Below, one piece after another: positions 1 to 9,473 of a stretch of DNA of 64,000 nucleotides. The translations under genes were made by a program, and so were the position numbers. The notes beneath the pieces were generated by a model. It was not told the origin of the DNA, ran no database searches, and worked only from the letters and a program-made list of their open reading frames with translations. Every line of letters starts with the position of its first letter. Within the stretch, counting starts at the first letter, position 1. Source of the DNA: Erythrobacteraceae bacterium CFH 75059 (lineage in GTDB: Bacteria > Pseudomonadota > Alphaproteobacteria > Sphingomonadales > Sphingomonadaceae); NCBI GenBank assembly GCA_004331795.1, contig SJSR01000002.1, positions 1 to 64,000 on the forward strand, given 5' to 3'.

Positions 1-2303
1 CCCCGCGCCCGGCGGCACGCGGTCCGGCACCCGCCGGCGAGACACCGCAGGAGCGCGTGGCGCGCCTCGCCCGCGAGGCCGAGGAAGACCGGCTGCGCAT
101 CGCCGAGGAGATGCGTCGCCGCGAGGACGAGGAGCGGCAGCGCGCGGCCGAAGAGGAACGGCGCCGGGCGCAGGAAAGCCGCGCCGCGCGCGCGGAGACG
201 GCCGCCACCGCGGCAACGGCCGAGGAGCCCGTGGACGCACCCGCCGCGGCATCGCCGGAGGCGGACACCGCCACGGACGCGCAGCCCAAGGAGGAAGCGG
301 CGGCCGCCCCCCCCGCTCCGCGGCGGTTCACACCCGTGGCCCGGCCCGAGATCAAGCGGCCGGAAAAGAAGAAGGACGAAAAGAAGGGGCGCACCGAACG
401 CACCGACGACAGCCGCCGCGGCGGCAAGCTGACGGTCAACCGCGCCCTCAACGCCGACGAAGGCGCGCGCGCGCGCTCGCTCGCCGCTCTCAAGCGTGCC
501 CGCGAGAAGGAACGCCGCGCACAGGGCGGAGGCAACCGCACGCGCGAGAAGCAGGTTCGCGACGTGGTGGTGCCCGAAGCGATCACCGTGGGCGAACTCG
601 CCAACCGCATGGCGGAGAAGGGCGCCGACCTGGTGAAGGCGCTGTTCAACATGGGCATGATGGTCACCGTCAACCAGACCATCGACCAGGACACCGCCGA
701 ACTGCTGGTCGAGGAATTCGGCCACAACATCACCCGCGTGTCGGAAAGCGACATCGACATCGACACGTCGACCGATCAGGATCCCGAAGACACGCTGCGC
801 CCGCGGCCGCCGGTGGTCACCATCATGGGGCATGTCGACCATGGCAAGACCAGCCTGCTCGACGCGCTGCGCGGCACCGACGTGGTCAAGGGCGAGGCCG
901 GCGGCATCACCCAGCACATCGGCGCCTACCAGATCACCACCAAGGGCGGAGACAGGATCACCTTCCTCGACACGCCCGGCCACGCCGCCTTCACGGAGAT
1001 GCGGCAGCGGGGCGCCAACGTCACCGACATCGTGGTGCTGGTCGTCGCCGCCGACGACGGGATCATGCCGCAGACGGTGGAAGCCATCAACCACACCCGC
1101 GCGGCCGGGGTGCCGATGATCGTGGCCATCAACAAGGTCGACAAGCCCGAAGCCAATCCGCAGCGCGTCCGCGAACGCCTGCTCGAGCACAACGTGGTGG
1201 TCGAGGCGATGTCGGGCGACGTGCAGGATGTCGAGCTGTCGGCCAAGACGGGGGCGGGGCTGGACCAGCTCATCGAGGCCATCCAGCTGCAGGCCGAACT
1301 GCTCGACCTCAAGGCGCGGCCCGACCGCGATGCCGAAGGGATCGTGGTGGAGGCGCAGCTCGACAAGGGGCGTGGCGCGGTTGCGACCCTGCTGGTCACG
1401 CGCGGCACGCTGAAGCGGGGCGACACCTTTGTCGTCGGCACGCAGAGCGGCCGGGTCCGTGCCCTCGTCGATGACAAGGGGCGGCAGATCAAGGAGGCCA
1501 CGCCTGCCATGCCGGTCGAGGTGCTGGGCCTTGGCGGCGTGCCGATGGCCGGCGACCTGCTGACCGTGGTCGAGAACGAACAGCGTGCCCGCGAGGTGGC
1601 GCAGTACCGGCAGGAGCAGGCGACGGCCAAGCGCACCGCGCTGGCGCCGACGAACTTCGACACCATGTTCTCCAACCTCAAGAGCGACGTGATCGAATAC
1701 CCGGTGGTCGTGAAGGCCGACGTCCAGGGGTCGGTGGAGGCGATCACGACGGCGCTTCACAACCTGTCCAACGATCTCATCAAGGTCCGCGTGCTGCATG
1801 CCGGGGTCGGCGCCATCACCGAGACGGATGTGAGCCTTGCGGCCGCGTCCAAGGCGCCGATCATCGGCTTCGGCGTGCGCCCCAACGCCAAGGCGCGGCA
1901 GATGATCGAGCGGGACCGGGTGCGGATGATGTATTACGACGTCATCTACCACCTCACCGAAGACGTCGCGCGCGAGATGGCGGGCGAACTCGGACCGGAA
2001 AGGATCGAGCATGTCGTCGGCCGCGCCGAGGTCAAGCAGGTGTTCCCGGCCGGCAAGCGCGACAAGGCCGCCGGTCTGCTCGTGCTCGACGGCGTCATCC
2101 GCAAGGGTCTGTCGGCGCGTCTCACCCGGGCCGACGTCATCGTGTCGGCCACGACCATCCAGTCGCTCCGCCGGTTCAAGGACGATGTGGACGAGGTGCG
2201 CGCCGGCCTCGAATGCGGCGTCGTGCTGGCCGACACGAACGACATCAAGCCGGGCGACAATCTGGAAGTGTTCGAGGTGGAGGAGCGCGAGCGCACTTTG
2301 TAG
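1..2303 (+). CDS. infB: Translation initiation factor IF-2, 5' end outside window
   Basis: This GTPase brings initiator fMet-tRNA to the 30S subunit and promotes subunit joining. The reading frame is open from the left edge with no stop, so the true start lies upstream; the GTG at 57 is only an internal codon. The visible part begins with a charged Arg/Glu/Ala-rich segment of about 110 residues, then a KKK/RR-rich stretch, the IF2_N domain ([17 protein letters not shown]) and a complete GTPase domain: G1 [10 protein letters not shown]3 DTPGHAAF, G4 NKVD, G5 SAKTG. Domains II-IV follow and end in the usual C-terminal module. It heads the infB-DUF1697-rbfA run. The long low-complexity N-terminus is normal for alphaproteobacterial IF-2. 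Confidence 0.97.
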   Translation, partial: PRPAARGPAPAGETPQERVARLAREAEEDRLRIAEEMRRREDEERQRAAEEERRRAQESRAARAETAATAATAEEPVDAPAAASPEADTATDAQPKEEAAAAPPAPRRFTPVARPEIKRPEKKKDEKKGRTERTDDSRRGGKLTVNRALNADEGARARSLAALKRAREKERRAQGGGNRTREKQVRDVVVPEAITVGELANRMAEKGADLVKALFNMGMMVTVNQTIDQDTAELLVEEFGHNITRVSESDIDIDTSTDQDPEDTLRPRPPVVTIMGHVDHGKTSLLDALRGTDVVKGEAGGITQHIGAYQITTKGGDRITFLDTPGHAAFTEMRQRGANVTDIVVLVVAADDGIMPQTVEAINHTRAAGVPMIVAINKVDKPEANPQRVRERLLEHNVVVEAMSGDVQDVELSAKTGAGLDQLIEAIQLQAELLDLKARPDRDAEGIVVEAQLDKGRGAVATLLVTRGTLKRGDTFVVGTQSGRVRALVDDKGRQIKEATPAMPVEVLGLGGVPMAGDLLTVVENEQRAREVAQYRQEQATAKRTALAPTNFDTMFSNLKSDVIEYPVVVKADVQGSVEAITTALHNLSNDLIKVRVLHAGVGAITETDVSLAAASKAPIIGFGVRPNAKARQMIERDRVRMMYYDVIYHLTEDVAREMAGELGPERIEHVVGRAEVKQVFPAGKRDKAAGLLVLDGVIRKGLSARLTRADVIVSATTIQSLRRFKDDVDEVRAGLECGVVLADTNDIKPGDNLEVFEVEERERTL

Positions 2304-2306
2304 GCG

Positions 2307-2843
2307 ATGAGGCGCTACGCTGCCCTGCTCGGTTCGATCAACGTTGGCGGCAACCGGCTCAAGATGGACGAGCTTAGCGCGGCGCTTGAGGACCACGGGT
2401 TTGCGAATGTCGCCACCGTGGTGGCAAGCGGGAATGTGCTGTTCGATCATCCCCAGACCGCGGATGCGAAGCTGGAGGACGAGATCGCCAGCCTGGTCAG
2501 GAGCCGCTTCGGCATAGCGACGTTCGCAACCGTTCGTACGCAGGCGGAATTGACGGCGGCGCTTGAGGAAAGCCCGTTCGCGGGCGTGGGCGAGGACAAG
2601 TTCGTTCACGTCCATTTCCTCAGCCAGCAGCCGACTAAAGCGCAGTTCGACAAGCTCATCGCCGACCACGAAGGGCGGGGCCGCGAGAAGCTTGCGCCCG
2701 GCATCCGGGCGCTGCACATCGATTTTGTGGACGGCGTGGGCACCAGCAAGCTCACTGGCGCCTTCATCGAAAAGCGGCTGGGCTCAAAAGGGACGGCACG
2801 TAACGTGCGGTCGATCAAGAGGATTATCGAGAAGCTAGGCTGA
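2307..2843 (+). CDS. DUF1697 family protein
   Basis: A 178-residue protein of the DUF1697 family, recognisable from its opening ([16 protein letters not shown] followed by a [10 protein letters not shown] strand) and the C-terminal [11 protein letters not shown]. Members are small soluble alpha/beta proteins without an established biochemical role. The gene starts 3 nt after the infB stop, and its TGA overlaps the ATG of rbfA by one base (TGATG), so translation of rbfA is probably coupled to it. Its position inside the conserved infB-rbfA pair is unusual. No clear Shine-Dalgarno sequence precedes the ATG, which fits reinitiation after infB. Confidence 0.85.
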   Translation: MRRYAALLGSINVGGNRLKMDELSAALEDHGFANVATVVASGNVLFDHPQTADAKLEDEIASLVRSRFGIATFATVRTQAELTAALEESPFAGVGEDKFVHVHFLSQQPTKAQFDKLIADHEGRGREKLAPGIRALHIDFVDGVGTSKLTGAFIEKRLGSKGTARNVRSIKRIIEKLG

Positions 2844-3238
2844 TGGCACGCAACACATCCACCCCCGAACAGCAATCGGTTCGCGTCCTGAAGGTCGGCG
2901 AGCGGGTGCGGCACATCCTGTCCGAGCTGCTCGTCCGGCAGGAGGTGCATGACGACACGCTGACCGGCCACTCGGTCAGCGTGACGGAGGTGCGGATGTC
3001 ACCGGACCTGAGGCAGGCGACGGCGTATGTGAAGCCGCTGCTTGGCCGGGACGAGGAGGCGGTGCTCAAGGCTCTGAGAACCAACACCGCTTTTCTGCAG
3101 CGCGAAGTGGCGCGGCGGCTGGGGCTGAAGTCCGCGCCCAAGCTGCGCTTTCGCGGCGACGACAGTTTCGACGAGGCCGAACGGATCGAGCGTCTGCTCA
3201 GCAATCCGCTGGTGGCGCGCGATCTGGAGGACGACTAG
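2843..3238 (+). CDS. rbfA: 30S ribosome-binding factor RbfA
   Basis: A KH-like factor that binds the 30S subunit near the 5' end of 16S rRNA and is needed for late maturation and cold adaptation. The 131 residues match the family in length. Diagnostic features are [13 protein letters not shown] near the N-terminus, [19 protein letters not shown] in the central strand, and the C-terminal segment [19 protein letters not shown]. It overlaps the upstream DUF1697 gene by one nucleotide. truB, its usual next neighbour, lies 4.7 kb further on, after an inserted block of four metabolic and membrane genes. Confidence 0.95.
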   Translation: MARNTSTPEQQSVRVLKVGERVRHILSELLVRQEVHDDTLTGHSVSVTEVRMSPDLRQATAYVKPLLGRDEEAVLKALRTNTAFLQREVARRLGLKSAPKLRFRGDDSFDEAERIERLLSNPLVARDLEDD

Positions 3239-3348
3239 GCCGGGCGGCAATCCGCTGGGGTCGTCGCCGCGGCCGGGGCCAGCACAGCGGCGAGCGGTGC
3301 CGACATGGCAGGGACTCGCCGCGGACGGTGCGCGAACCTGCCCGTCAC

Positions 3349-5040
3349 TCAGCCGGCCGGCAAGGCCGGAGCCGCGGGCGCCGCGACGCCGGGCGGGGTC
3401 ATGAACACGCTGGCTCCGGGTCCGAGCGGCAGGTCCAGCGCCACCCACGCGATCACCAGCGCCAGTCCCGAAACCAGCAGCCCGATCGAGTAGGGCAGCA
3501 TCGTTGCTGCCAGCGATCCCAGTCCGAAATCCTTCTGCCACCGCTGGCAGAAGATGAGGATCAGCGGGAAGTAGACCATCAGCGGCGTGATGATGTTGGT
3601 GGCGCCGTCGCCCACGCGGTAGGCAGCGGTGCTCATCTCCGGGGTGATGCCGAGCAGCATCAGCATCGGCACCATGACCGGGGCAAGCAGCGCCCACTTG
3701 GCGCTGGCCGACCCGACGAACAGGTTGAGCAGCCCGGTGATGAGGACGATGCCCCCGAGCAGCGCCCACGCCGGCAGGCCGCTGGCCTGAAGCCCCTCGG
3801 CGCCGTTCACCGCCAGGATGAGGCCCAAATTGGACCACCCGAACATGGCGACGAAATGCGCCGCCGCGAACGCCAGCACGAGGTAGTAGGCAAGGTCTTC
3901 CATCGCCCCGGCCATCATCTTCACGAGGTCGCGGTGATCGCCGATCGTGCCCGCGGCCCGTCCGTAGGCCCAGCCGGCCAGCAGGAACAGCAGGAAGAAC
4001 CCCGCCACGAGGCTCTGGTAGAACGGGGTCAGCCGCGCTTCGGGGATCGCATCCTCGTTGATCAGCGGCGTGCCCGGGCCGAGCGTGAACACAAGCCACA
4101 GGCCGATCACGAACAGGGCCGCAAGCCCAGCGCGCCTCAACCCCTTGCGCTCGGCCGGGGACAGGGGGCGGTCGCCATCCTCGGGCGAGACGCTGGCCCC
4201 GTCCATGTCGACCGCCGCCGGATTGCCGTGCGTCTTCGCATCGGCCCGGCGCTGCGCCGCGACGACGCTGCCCGCGCCGGCCGGATTCCAGGGACCGAGC
4301 CGCGGCTCGACGATGCGGTCGGTCACGTACCAGATGACCGGGAGGAACACGAACGTCATGGCGGCGATGAAGTACCAGTTGCCGGCGATGTTGGCGGTGA
4401 AGCCTCCGAACACCGTCTCCACGGCCGCTTCGGTGATGCCGAACAGCAGGGCGTCTAGCTGTCCGGGCAGGAGGTTGGCGGAGAAGCCTCCCGACACCCC
4501 GGCGAAGGCGGCGGCAATGCCGGCGACGGGGTGGCGCCCGGCGGCGTGGAAGATGATCCCGGCCAGCGGGATCAGCACGACATAGGCCGCGTCGGCGGCA
4601 AGGTTGCCGATCATGCCCACCAGCGCGACGATCGGCGTCAGCAGCGCCCTGGGCGCGTCGCGCACACCGGCGCGCATCGCGGTGCCGAACAGGCCGGCGC
4701 GCTCCGCCACCCCGGCACCCAGCATCACCACCAGCACGTAGCCGAGCGGGTGGAAGTGGGTGAAGGTGGTGGGCATCTCGACCCACAGCCGCTGGATGTT
4801 CTCGGGATTGAGCAGGCTGGCAGCCGCGATCACGCGCGGTTGCCCCGTCGCCTCGTCGATCTCGGTCGGGTGCAGGACCTGCCACCCGGCGAGTGCGGCA
4901 ATGACGGAGATGAGGATCAGCCCGCCGATGAGGTAGAAGAACAGGAACACCGGATCGGGGAGGCGGTTGCCGGTGCGCTCGATCCATCCGAGCACCCCGC
5001 CGACCTTGCGTGGGTTTGCCTGCGCCGCCTCACTTGCCAA
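3349..5040 (-). CDS. AbgT-family transporter
   Basis: A polytopic inner-membrane transporter of the AbgT family. The family includes the E. coli p-aminobenzoyl-glutamate importer and proteins reported as sulfonamide exporters, so the substrate cannot be named here. It starts WIERTGNRLPDPVFLFFYLIGG and contains many hydrophobic segments, the GDGATNIITPLMVYFP hairpin region and a short C-terminal tail. I chose the TTG at 5040 as start because a strong Shine-Dalgarno (GGAGGA, 5052-5047) sits 6 nt before it, giving 563 residues. An upstream in-frame TTG at 5106 has no such site and would overlap the divergent tdk start. Confidence 0.88.
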   Translation of the reverse strand: MASEAAQANPRKVGGVLGWIERTGNRLPDPVFLFFYLIGGLILISVIAALAGWQVLHPTEIDEATGQPRVIAAASLLNPENIQRLWVEMPTTFTHFHPLGYVLVVMLGAGVAERAGLFGTAMRAGVRDAPRALLTPIVALVGMIGNLAADAAYVVLIPLAGIIFHAAGRHPVAGIAAAFAGVSGGFSANLLPGQLDALLFGITEAAVETVFGGFTANIAGNWYFIAAMTFVFLPVIWYVTDRIVEPRLGPWNPAGAGSVVAAQRRADAKTHGNPAAVDMDGASVSPEDGDRPLSPAERKGLRRAGLAALFVIGLWLVFTLGPGTPLINEDAIPEARLTPFYQSLVAGFFLLFLLAGWAYGRAAGTIGDHRDLVKMMAGAMEDLAYYLVLAFAAAHFVAMFGWSNLGLILAVNGAEGLQASGLPAWALLGGIVLITGLLNLFVGSASAKWALLAPVMVPMLMLLGITPEMSTAAYRVGDGATNIITPLMVYFPLILIFCQRWQKDFGLGSLAATMLPYSIGLLVSGLALVIAWVALDLPLGPGASVFMTPPGVAAPAAPALPAG

Positions 5041-5098
5041 GATCCGTCCTCCCGCTTCCGGCCTTGTGCGCCCCGTCCATCTGTTCGATGGCGACGGC

Positions 5099-5689
5099 AT
5101 GGCCAAGCTGTATTTCTACTATGCGAGCATGAACGCTGGCAAATCGACCAACCTCCTGCAAGCGGATTTCAACTACCGCGAGCGCGGGATGGCGACAATG
5201 CTGTGGACCGCGGCGCTCGACACGCGCTCTGCCGGGCAGCCGATCGCGAGCCGGATCGGGCTCGAGGCGGACGCGCACCGGTTCACCGCGACGACGGAGC
5301 TGTGGGAGGAGGTGACCGCCGCCAACCGCCTGCAGCCGCTCGCCTGCGTGCTGGTCGACGAGGCGCAGTTCCTTTCCCGCGCCCAGGTGTGGCAGTGCGC
5401 GCGGCTGGCGGACGAAGCCGGCATCCCGGTGCTGTGCTACGGGCTGCGGACGGATTTCCGCGGCGAGCTGTTCGAAGGCTCGGCGACCTTGCTGGGGATC
5501 GCCGATGCACTCGTCGAGCTGAAGGCGGTGTGCCACTGCGGTCGCAAGGCGAGCATGAACCTGCGCGTCGATGTGCAGGGCCATGCCGTCGCGGAGGGTC
5601 TGCAGACGGAGGTCGGCGGCAACGAGCGCTACGTCGCCCTGTGCCGGCGGCACTTCACCCAGGCTCTGGCCGCGCCGCTGGCGGGCTGA
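5099..5689 (+). CDS. tdk: Thymidine kinase (type II, TK1-like)
   Basis: It phosphorylates thymidine (and deoxyuridine) with ATP in pyrimidine salvage. The 196 residues include a P-loop at the N-terminus (MNAGKST, about residues 11-17), the VDEAQF Walker B/lasso motif in the middle, and Cys/His zinc ligands in the C-terminal half (VCHCGRK and ALCRRHF), all typical of the tetrameric TK1 family. The ATG at 5099 is chosen because MAKLYFYYASMNAGKS matches the family start exactly; a longer frame to 4967 adds unrelated sequence. It is divergent from the AbgT gene and 24 nt before the M50 protease gene. Confidence 0.95.
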   Translation: MAKLYFYYASMNAGKSTNLLQADFNYRERGMATMLWTAALDTRSAGQPIASRIGLEADAHRFTATTELWEEVTAANRLQPLACVLVDEAQFLSRAQVWQCARLADEAGIPVLCYGLRTDFRGELFEGSATLLGIADALVELKAVCHCGRKASMNLRVDVQGHAVAEGLQTEVGGNERYVALCRRHFTQALAAPLAG

Positions 5690-5713
5690 ACCCCCGCTTC
5701 CCATATCGCCCCC

Positions 5714-6397
5714 ATGTCCGACACCCTGACGCTGATCCTTGTCCTCGTTCCGTCGCTCGTCATCGCCATCGTCTTTCACGAGGTTGCGCATGGCTGGGTC
5801 GCGAATGCGCTGGGCGATCCCACCGCGCGCGAGCAGCGCCGGCTGACGCTCAATCCGGTGCGGCATGTGGACCCGGTCGGCACGCTGCTCGTGCCGGGAC
5901 TGCTCGCCCTGGCGAACGGACCTGTCTTTGGCTGGGCCAAGCCGGTGCCCGTCATCAAGGAACGGCTGCGCAGCCCGCGCTGGGGCATGGTGGCCGTGGC
6001 CGCAGCCGGGCCGGGCATCAATTTCGCCATGGCGGCGGCGGCGGCCGTGATCATGGGGCTGGCCTTGCGCGCGCTGGCCGCCGGCGCCGACGCGCCGTGG
6101 CTGGCGGCCCTGCTCCCCGGCCTCGACCTGTTCATCCTCATCAACATCTTCATCGCGCTGTTCAACCTGCTGCCCATTCCGCCGTTCGACGGTTCGCACA
6201 TCGTCGAGGGCGTGCTGCCCCGCCGGGCCGCGGCAGTCTATGGCCGGCTGCGGCCGTTCGGCATGGCGCTGTTCTTCGGGCTGATCGCGTTGACCTGGTT
6301 CGTTCCGCAGTGGGGGCTGCTGGAACGCGTGGTGCTACCCCCGGTGGAGGGGGCCCATGCTCTCGCCATGCAGATCGCCGGTCTGGTGCGCGGCTAG
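5714..6397 (+). CDS. M50-family (site-2-protease-like) membrane metallopeptidase
   Basis: A 227-residue integral membrane zinc peptidase of the short RseP/S2P-like group. The zinc site is visible as FHEVAH (H22, E23, H26), followed by LNPVRHVDPVGT, and by the third-ligand motif in a later membrane segment (NLLPIPPFDGSHIV, D159). There is no PDZ domain, so it belongs with the small YwhC/YdiL-like members rather than RseP. The substrate is unknown. Its 3' end overlaps the convergent glpD gene by 63 nt. Confidence 0.88.
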   Translation: MSDTLTLILVLVPSLVIAIVFHEVAHGWVANALGDPTAREQRRLTLNPVRHVDPVGTLLVPGLLALANGPVFGWAKPVPVIKERLRSPRWGMVAVAAAGPGINFAMAAAAAVIMGLALRALAAGADAPWLAALLPGLDLFILINIFIALFNLLPIPPFDGSHIVEGVLPRRAAAVYGRLRPFGMALFFGLIALTWFVPQWGLLERVVLPPVEGAHALAMQIAGLVRG

Positions 6398-7891
6398 CCA
6401 CCGGCCGAGCGCCTCCACGGCCCCGTCTTCCAGATGCAGGCCGAGTTTCGACCGGCGCCAGAGCATGTCCTGTGCCGTGACGGCGAATTCGTCCCGCAGC
6501 AGGTGGTGTGCTTCGGCGGCGTAGAAATCGCCGCCGAAGTGCTCGCCCAGATCCTCGAGGCCGTTGGCGCCGCCGAGCACCCGCTCGATGCGGGCGCCGT
6601 ATGCGCGGGCGAGCCGCCGGGTTCCCGCCGGCGGAAACCACAGCCAGCGCCGCTGGCAGGCGGCGACGAACTCCTCGAAGCCAAGCGGATCGATGCCCTC
6701 GCCGCCGGGAAGCGGCGCGTCGCTGTTCCACGCCCGCATGCCGCTCAGACCGGCGGCGCAAAGCCGGTCGAGCGCCTGCATGGCCAGCCGGCGGAAGGTC
6801 GTGATCTTGCCGCCGAACACCGACAGGATCGGCGGTTGCGCGCCGTCCACGCCGGTGTCGAGGTGAAGAAGGTAGTCGCGCGTGACCGCCGCGTCCGAGG
6901 CGGCCTCGTCCTCGACCAGCGGACGCACCCCGGCATAGGCGAACACCGCGTCGGCCGGGGCAACCGGCACCCGCAGATACTCGCTGACGGCCGAACAGAT
7001 GTAGGCCGCCTCCTCGGGCGAGCAGGACACGGCCGCAGGGTCGCCGGTGAACGCCACGTCGGTCGTGCCGAGCAGGGTGAAATCGTGCTCGTAGGGGATG
7101 GCGAACACGATCCGGCCGTCGCGGTTCTGGAAGATGTAGCAGTGGGGCTCCGTCCACAGGCGCGGCACGACCAGATGGCTGCCTTTCACCAGCCGCAGCC
7201 GCGGCCGCGGGCGGTCGGGGAGCGCCTCGCGCAGCACCGTGTCGACCCACGGCCCGGCTGCGTTGACCACCGCCCGGGCGGTGACCGCGAACGGCTCGTC
7301 CCCGAGGCTCCGGACCTGCGCAGTCCAGCCGCGCCCGTCGCGGGTCAGGCCGAGGCACCGCGTGCGGGTCATGATCCGGGCGCCGCGCTCGCGGGCGTCG
7401 AGGGCGCTCAGCGCGACGAGCCGCGCATCCTCGACCCAGCAGTCGGCATAGGCGAACCCCTGTCGCAGCCTGTCCTGCAGGATGCGATCATGCGGCGGCT
7501 GCCTGAGGTTCACCGCCCGCGAGCGCGGCAGCAGGGCGCGCCCGCCCAGATGGTCGTAGAGGAACAGGCCCGCGCGCAGCAGCCAGGCGGGCCGCAGCCC
7601 CTCGTCGCGCGGCAGCACGAATTCCAGCGGCCAGACGATGTGGGGCGCCATGCGCAGCAGCACCTCGCGCTCGGCCAGCGCCTCGCGCACGAGGCGGAAG
7701 GCGCGGTGCTCGAGATAGCGCAGTCCGCCGTGAATGAGCTTGGTGCTCGCCGACGAGGTGTGCGCCGCCAGATCGTCCTGCTCGACCAGCAGCACGGACA
7801 GGCCGCGTCCGGCCGCTTCCCGGGCGATGCCGGCGCCGTTGATGCCGCCGCCGACCACGAGCAGGTCGACGCTGTCCGGGATGGAGGCCAT
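6335..7891 (-). CDS. glpD: Aerobic glycerol-3-phosphate dehydrogenase
   Basis: An FAD enzyme that oxidises sn-glycerol-3-phosphate to dihydroxyacetone phosphate and feeds electrons to ubiquinone at the inner membrane. The 518 residues carry the N-terminal dinucleotide fold VDLLVVGGGINGAGIA, the family signature TSSASTKLIHGGLRYLE, and GGKITTFRRLA near the FAD-binding end of the catalytic domain, followed by the C-terminal DAO_C domain. No glpK, glpF or glpR is nearby. A periplasmic glycerophosphodiesterase at 18.6 kb could supply its substrate indirectly. The end of the gene runs antisense into the M50 protease gene. Confidence 0.95.
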   Translation of the reverse strand: MASIPDSVDLLVVGGGINGAGIAREAAGRGLSVLLVEQDDLAAHTSSASTKLIHGGLRYLEHRAFRLVREALAEREVLLRMAPHIVWPLEFVLPRDEGLRPAWLLRAGLFLYDHLGGRALLPRSRAVNLRQPPHDRILQDRLRQGFAYADCWVEDARLVALSALDARERGARIMTRTRCLGLTRDGRGWTAQVRSLGDEPFAVTARAVVNAAGPWVDTVLREALPDRPRPRLRLVKGSHLVVPRLWTEPHCYIFQNRDGRIVFAIPYEHDFTLLGTTDVAFTGDPAAVSCSPEEAAYICSAVSEYLRVPVAPADAVFAYAGVRPLVEDEAASDAAVTRDYLLHLDTGVDGAQPPILSVFGGKITTFRRLAMQALDRLCAAGLSGMRAWNSDAPLPGGEGIDPLGFEEFVAACQRRWLWFPPAGTRRLARAYGARIERVLGGANGLEDLGEHFGGDFYAAEAHHLLRDEFAVTAQDMLWRRSKLGLHLEDGAVEALGRWLAAHQTGDLHGESMGPLHRG

Positions 7892-7938
7892 GCGCTTCGA
7901 ACATGGCGCGCCGCGCCGCGATTGGCTAGAGGCAAGCC

Positions 7939-9021
7939 ATGGCCGACCCTCCCGCCTCTCCTCACGGTTGGCTCATCCTCGACAAGCCGCCGGGGCTGGG
8001 CTCGACCCAGGCGGTCGCCGCGGTCAAGCGCGCGCTGCGCGAGGCGGGGCACGGACGGGTCAAGGTGGGGCATGGCGGCACGCTGGACCCGCTGGCGGAA
8101 GGGGTGCTCCCGGTGGCGCTTGGCGAGGCGACCAAGCTTGCCGGAAGGATGCTCGACGCAAGCAAGGTGTATGCCTTCACCGTGCAGTTCGGCGAGGAAA
8201 CCGACACGCTGGACGCCGAGGGAGAGGTCGTCGCGCGCACCGACCACCGTCCGCCGCGCCTGGCGATACCGGCCGTGCTGACACATTTCACCGGCGCCAT
8301 ATCGCAGATGCCGCCAACCTTTTCGGCGATCAAGGTGGATGGCCGGCGCGCCTACGATCGCGCGCGGGCGGGCGAGGCCGTGGAGATGACCGCGCGGCCG
8401 GTGACGGTGTTTTCGCTCGAGGAGGCGGGGCCGGTTCTGCCGCCCGACGGAGGGGCGACGCCGCATGGCGGGCAGGAGCGCGCCGCACCGGAGAATGGCC
8501 GGGGACGCGGGCGTCCCGATCGTGACCCGCCGCTCGCAAGCACCTTTGCCACGACGCTGGGACGGCCCGACCCCTATGATCCGGCCGCGCCCCTCGAGCT
8601 TGCCGACAGCGTGACGCTCGTCGCCCACGTGTCCAAAGGCACCTACATCCGCAGTCTTGCCCGTGACATCGCCCGCGCGCTCGGCACGCTGGGACACGTG
8701 ACCTGGCTGCGGCGCCTGAGAGCCGGTCCGTTCACCGAGGAGCAGGCGATTTCGCTGGACATGCTGGCCGAAATCGGCAAGGGCGCGTGTCTCGACGACA
8801 TTCTCCTGCCGCTGGAGGCGGGGCTGGACGGCATCCCGGCCCTGCACCTCGATCCCGACAGTGCGCGGGCGGTCCGCCAGGGCCGCGTCATCTCGGGACT
8901 GCCCCACGAGGACGGGCTTCACCTTGCGACGTTGGCGGGCACCCCGGTGGCGCTGCTGGAGGTGAGGAACGGAACGGGCCGCGTGGTCCGGGGCTTCAAC
9001 ATCGCCGATGCCGCGGAGTGA
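7939..9021 (+). CDS. truB: tRNA pseudouridine(55) synthase TruB
   Basis: It makes the universal pseudouridine-55 in the T-loop of tRNA. The catalytic aspartate is D50 in [15 protein letters not shown], preceded by [15 protein letters not shown]. At 360 residues it is longer than the roughly 300-315 usual for the family. The extra length is mostly an insert around residues 165-215, rich in Gly/Pro/Arg/Asp, between the strand ending TVFSLEEAG and the one starting [20 protein letters not shown]. The next gene, rpsO, starts 4 nt after the stop, giving the classic truB-rpsO-pnp order. Confidence 0.96.
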   Translation: MADPPASPHGWLILDKPPGLGSTQAVAAVKRALREAGHGRVKVGHGGTLDPLAEGVLPVALGEATKLAGRMLDASKVYAFTVQFGEETDTLDAEGEVVARTDHRPPRLAIPAVLTHFTGAISQMPPTFSAIKVDGRRAYDRARAGEAVEMTARPVTVFSLEEAGPVLPPDGGATPHGGQERAAPENGRGRGRPDRDPPLASTFATTLGRPDPYDPAAPLELADSVTLVAHVSKGTYIRSLARDIARALGTLGHVTWLRRLRAGPFTEEQAISLDMLAEIGKGACLDDILLPLEAGLDGIPALHLDPDSARAVRQGRVISGLPHEDGLHLATLAGTPVALLEVRNGTGRVVRGFNIADAAE

Positions 9022-9025
9022 AGAC

Positions 9026-9295
9026 ATGACCGTGACCGCCGAAAAGAAGCAGGAAATCATCAAGGACAACGCCCGCGATGCGAACGACACCGGCTCGCCG
9101 GAAGTCCAGGTCGCCATCCTGACGGAGCGGATCCGCAACCTGACCGAGCATTTCAAGGACCACCACAAGGACAACCACTCCCGGCGTGGTCTGCTGATGA
9201 TGGTCAACAAGCGCCGCACACTGCTCGCCTACCTCAAGAAGAAGGATGTCGAGCGGTACAACAGCCTGATCCAGAAACTGGGTCTGCGCAAGTAA
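9026..9295 (+). CDS. rpsO: 30S ribosomal protein S15
   Basis: A primary 16S rRNA-binding protein of the central domain, 89 residues, as expected. Diagnostic segments are [30 protein letters not shown] and [12 protein letters not shown]. The start is the ATG at 9026 (MTVTAEKKQ); a longer frame beginning at 9008 inside truB adds six non-conserved residues. It sits between truB and pnp; in many bacteria S15 controls its own translation and the rpsO-pnp transcript is processed between the genes. Confidence 0.97.
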   Translation: MTVTAEKKQEIIKDNARDANDTGSPEVQVAILTERIRNLTEHFKDHHKDNHSRRGLLMMVNKRRTLLAYLKKKDVERYNSLIQKLGLRK

Positions 9296-9304
9296 GAGGT
9301 TCCG

Positions 9305-9333
9305 GAGAAGGCGGCCTGCGGGGCCGCCTTCTC
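9305..9333 (+). terminator. Hairpin between rpsO and pnp (terminator or processing site)
   Basis: A perfect 12-bp stem (GAGAAGGCGGCC at 9305-9316 pairs with 9322-9333) with a 5-nt loop lies 9 nt after the rpsO stop. It is followed by a poor T-tract, so it may be a partial terminator or an RNase III-type processing/stabilising hairpin between rpsO and pnp rather than a full stop. Confidence 0.65.
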
Positions 9334-9473
9334 TGCATCTGGCACGCCGCGGCATCCGGCCGCTTGCGTGCCTCGGGGCCGGACCTTGGCCCCCGCCGGA
9401 CCGGGACGGTAGCACCCCGGCAATGAGGCCCCGCTGCCGCAATGGGGCGCAGCGGGTCGACAAGGAAAACTGA

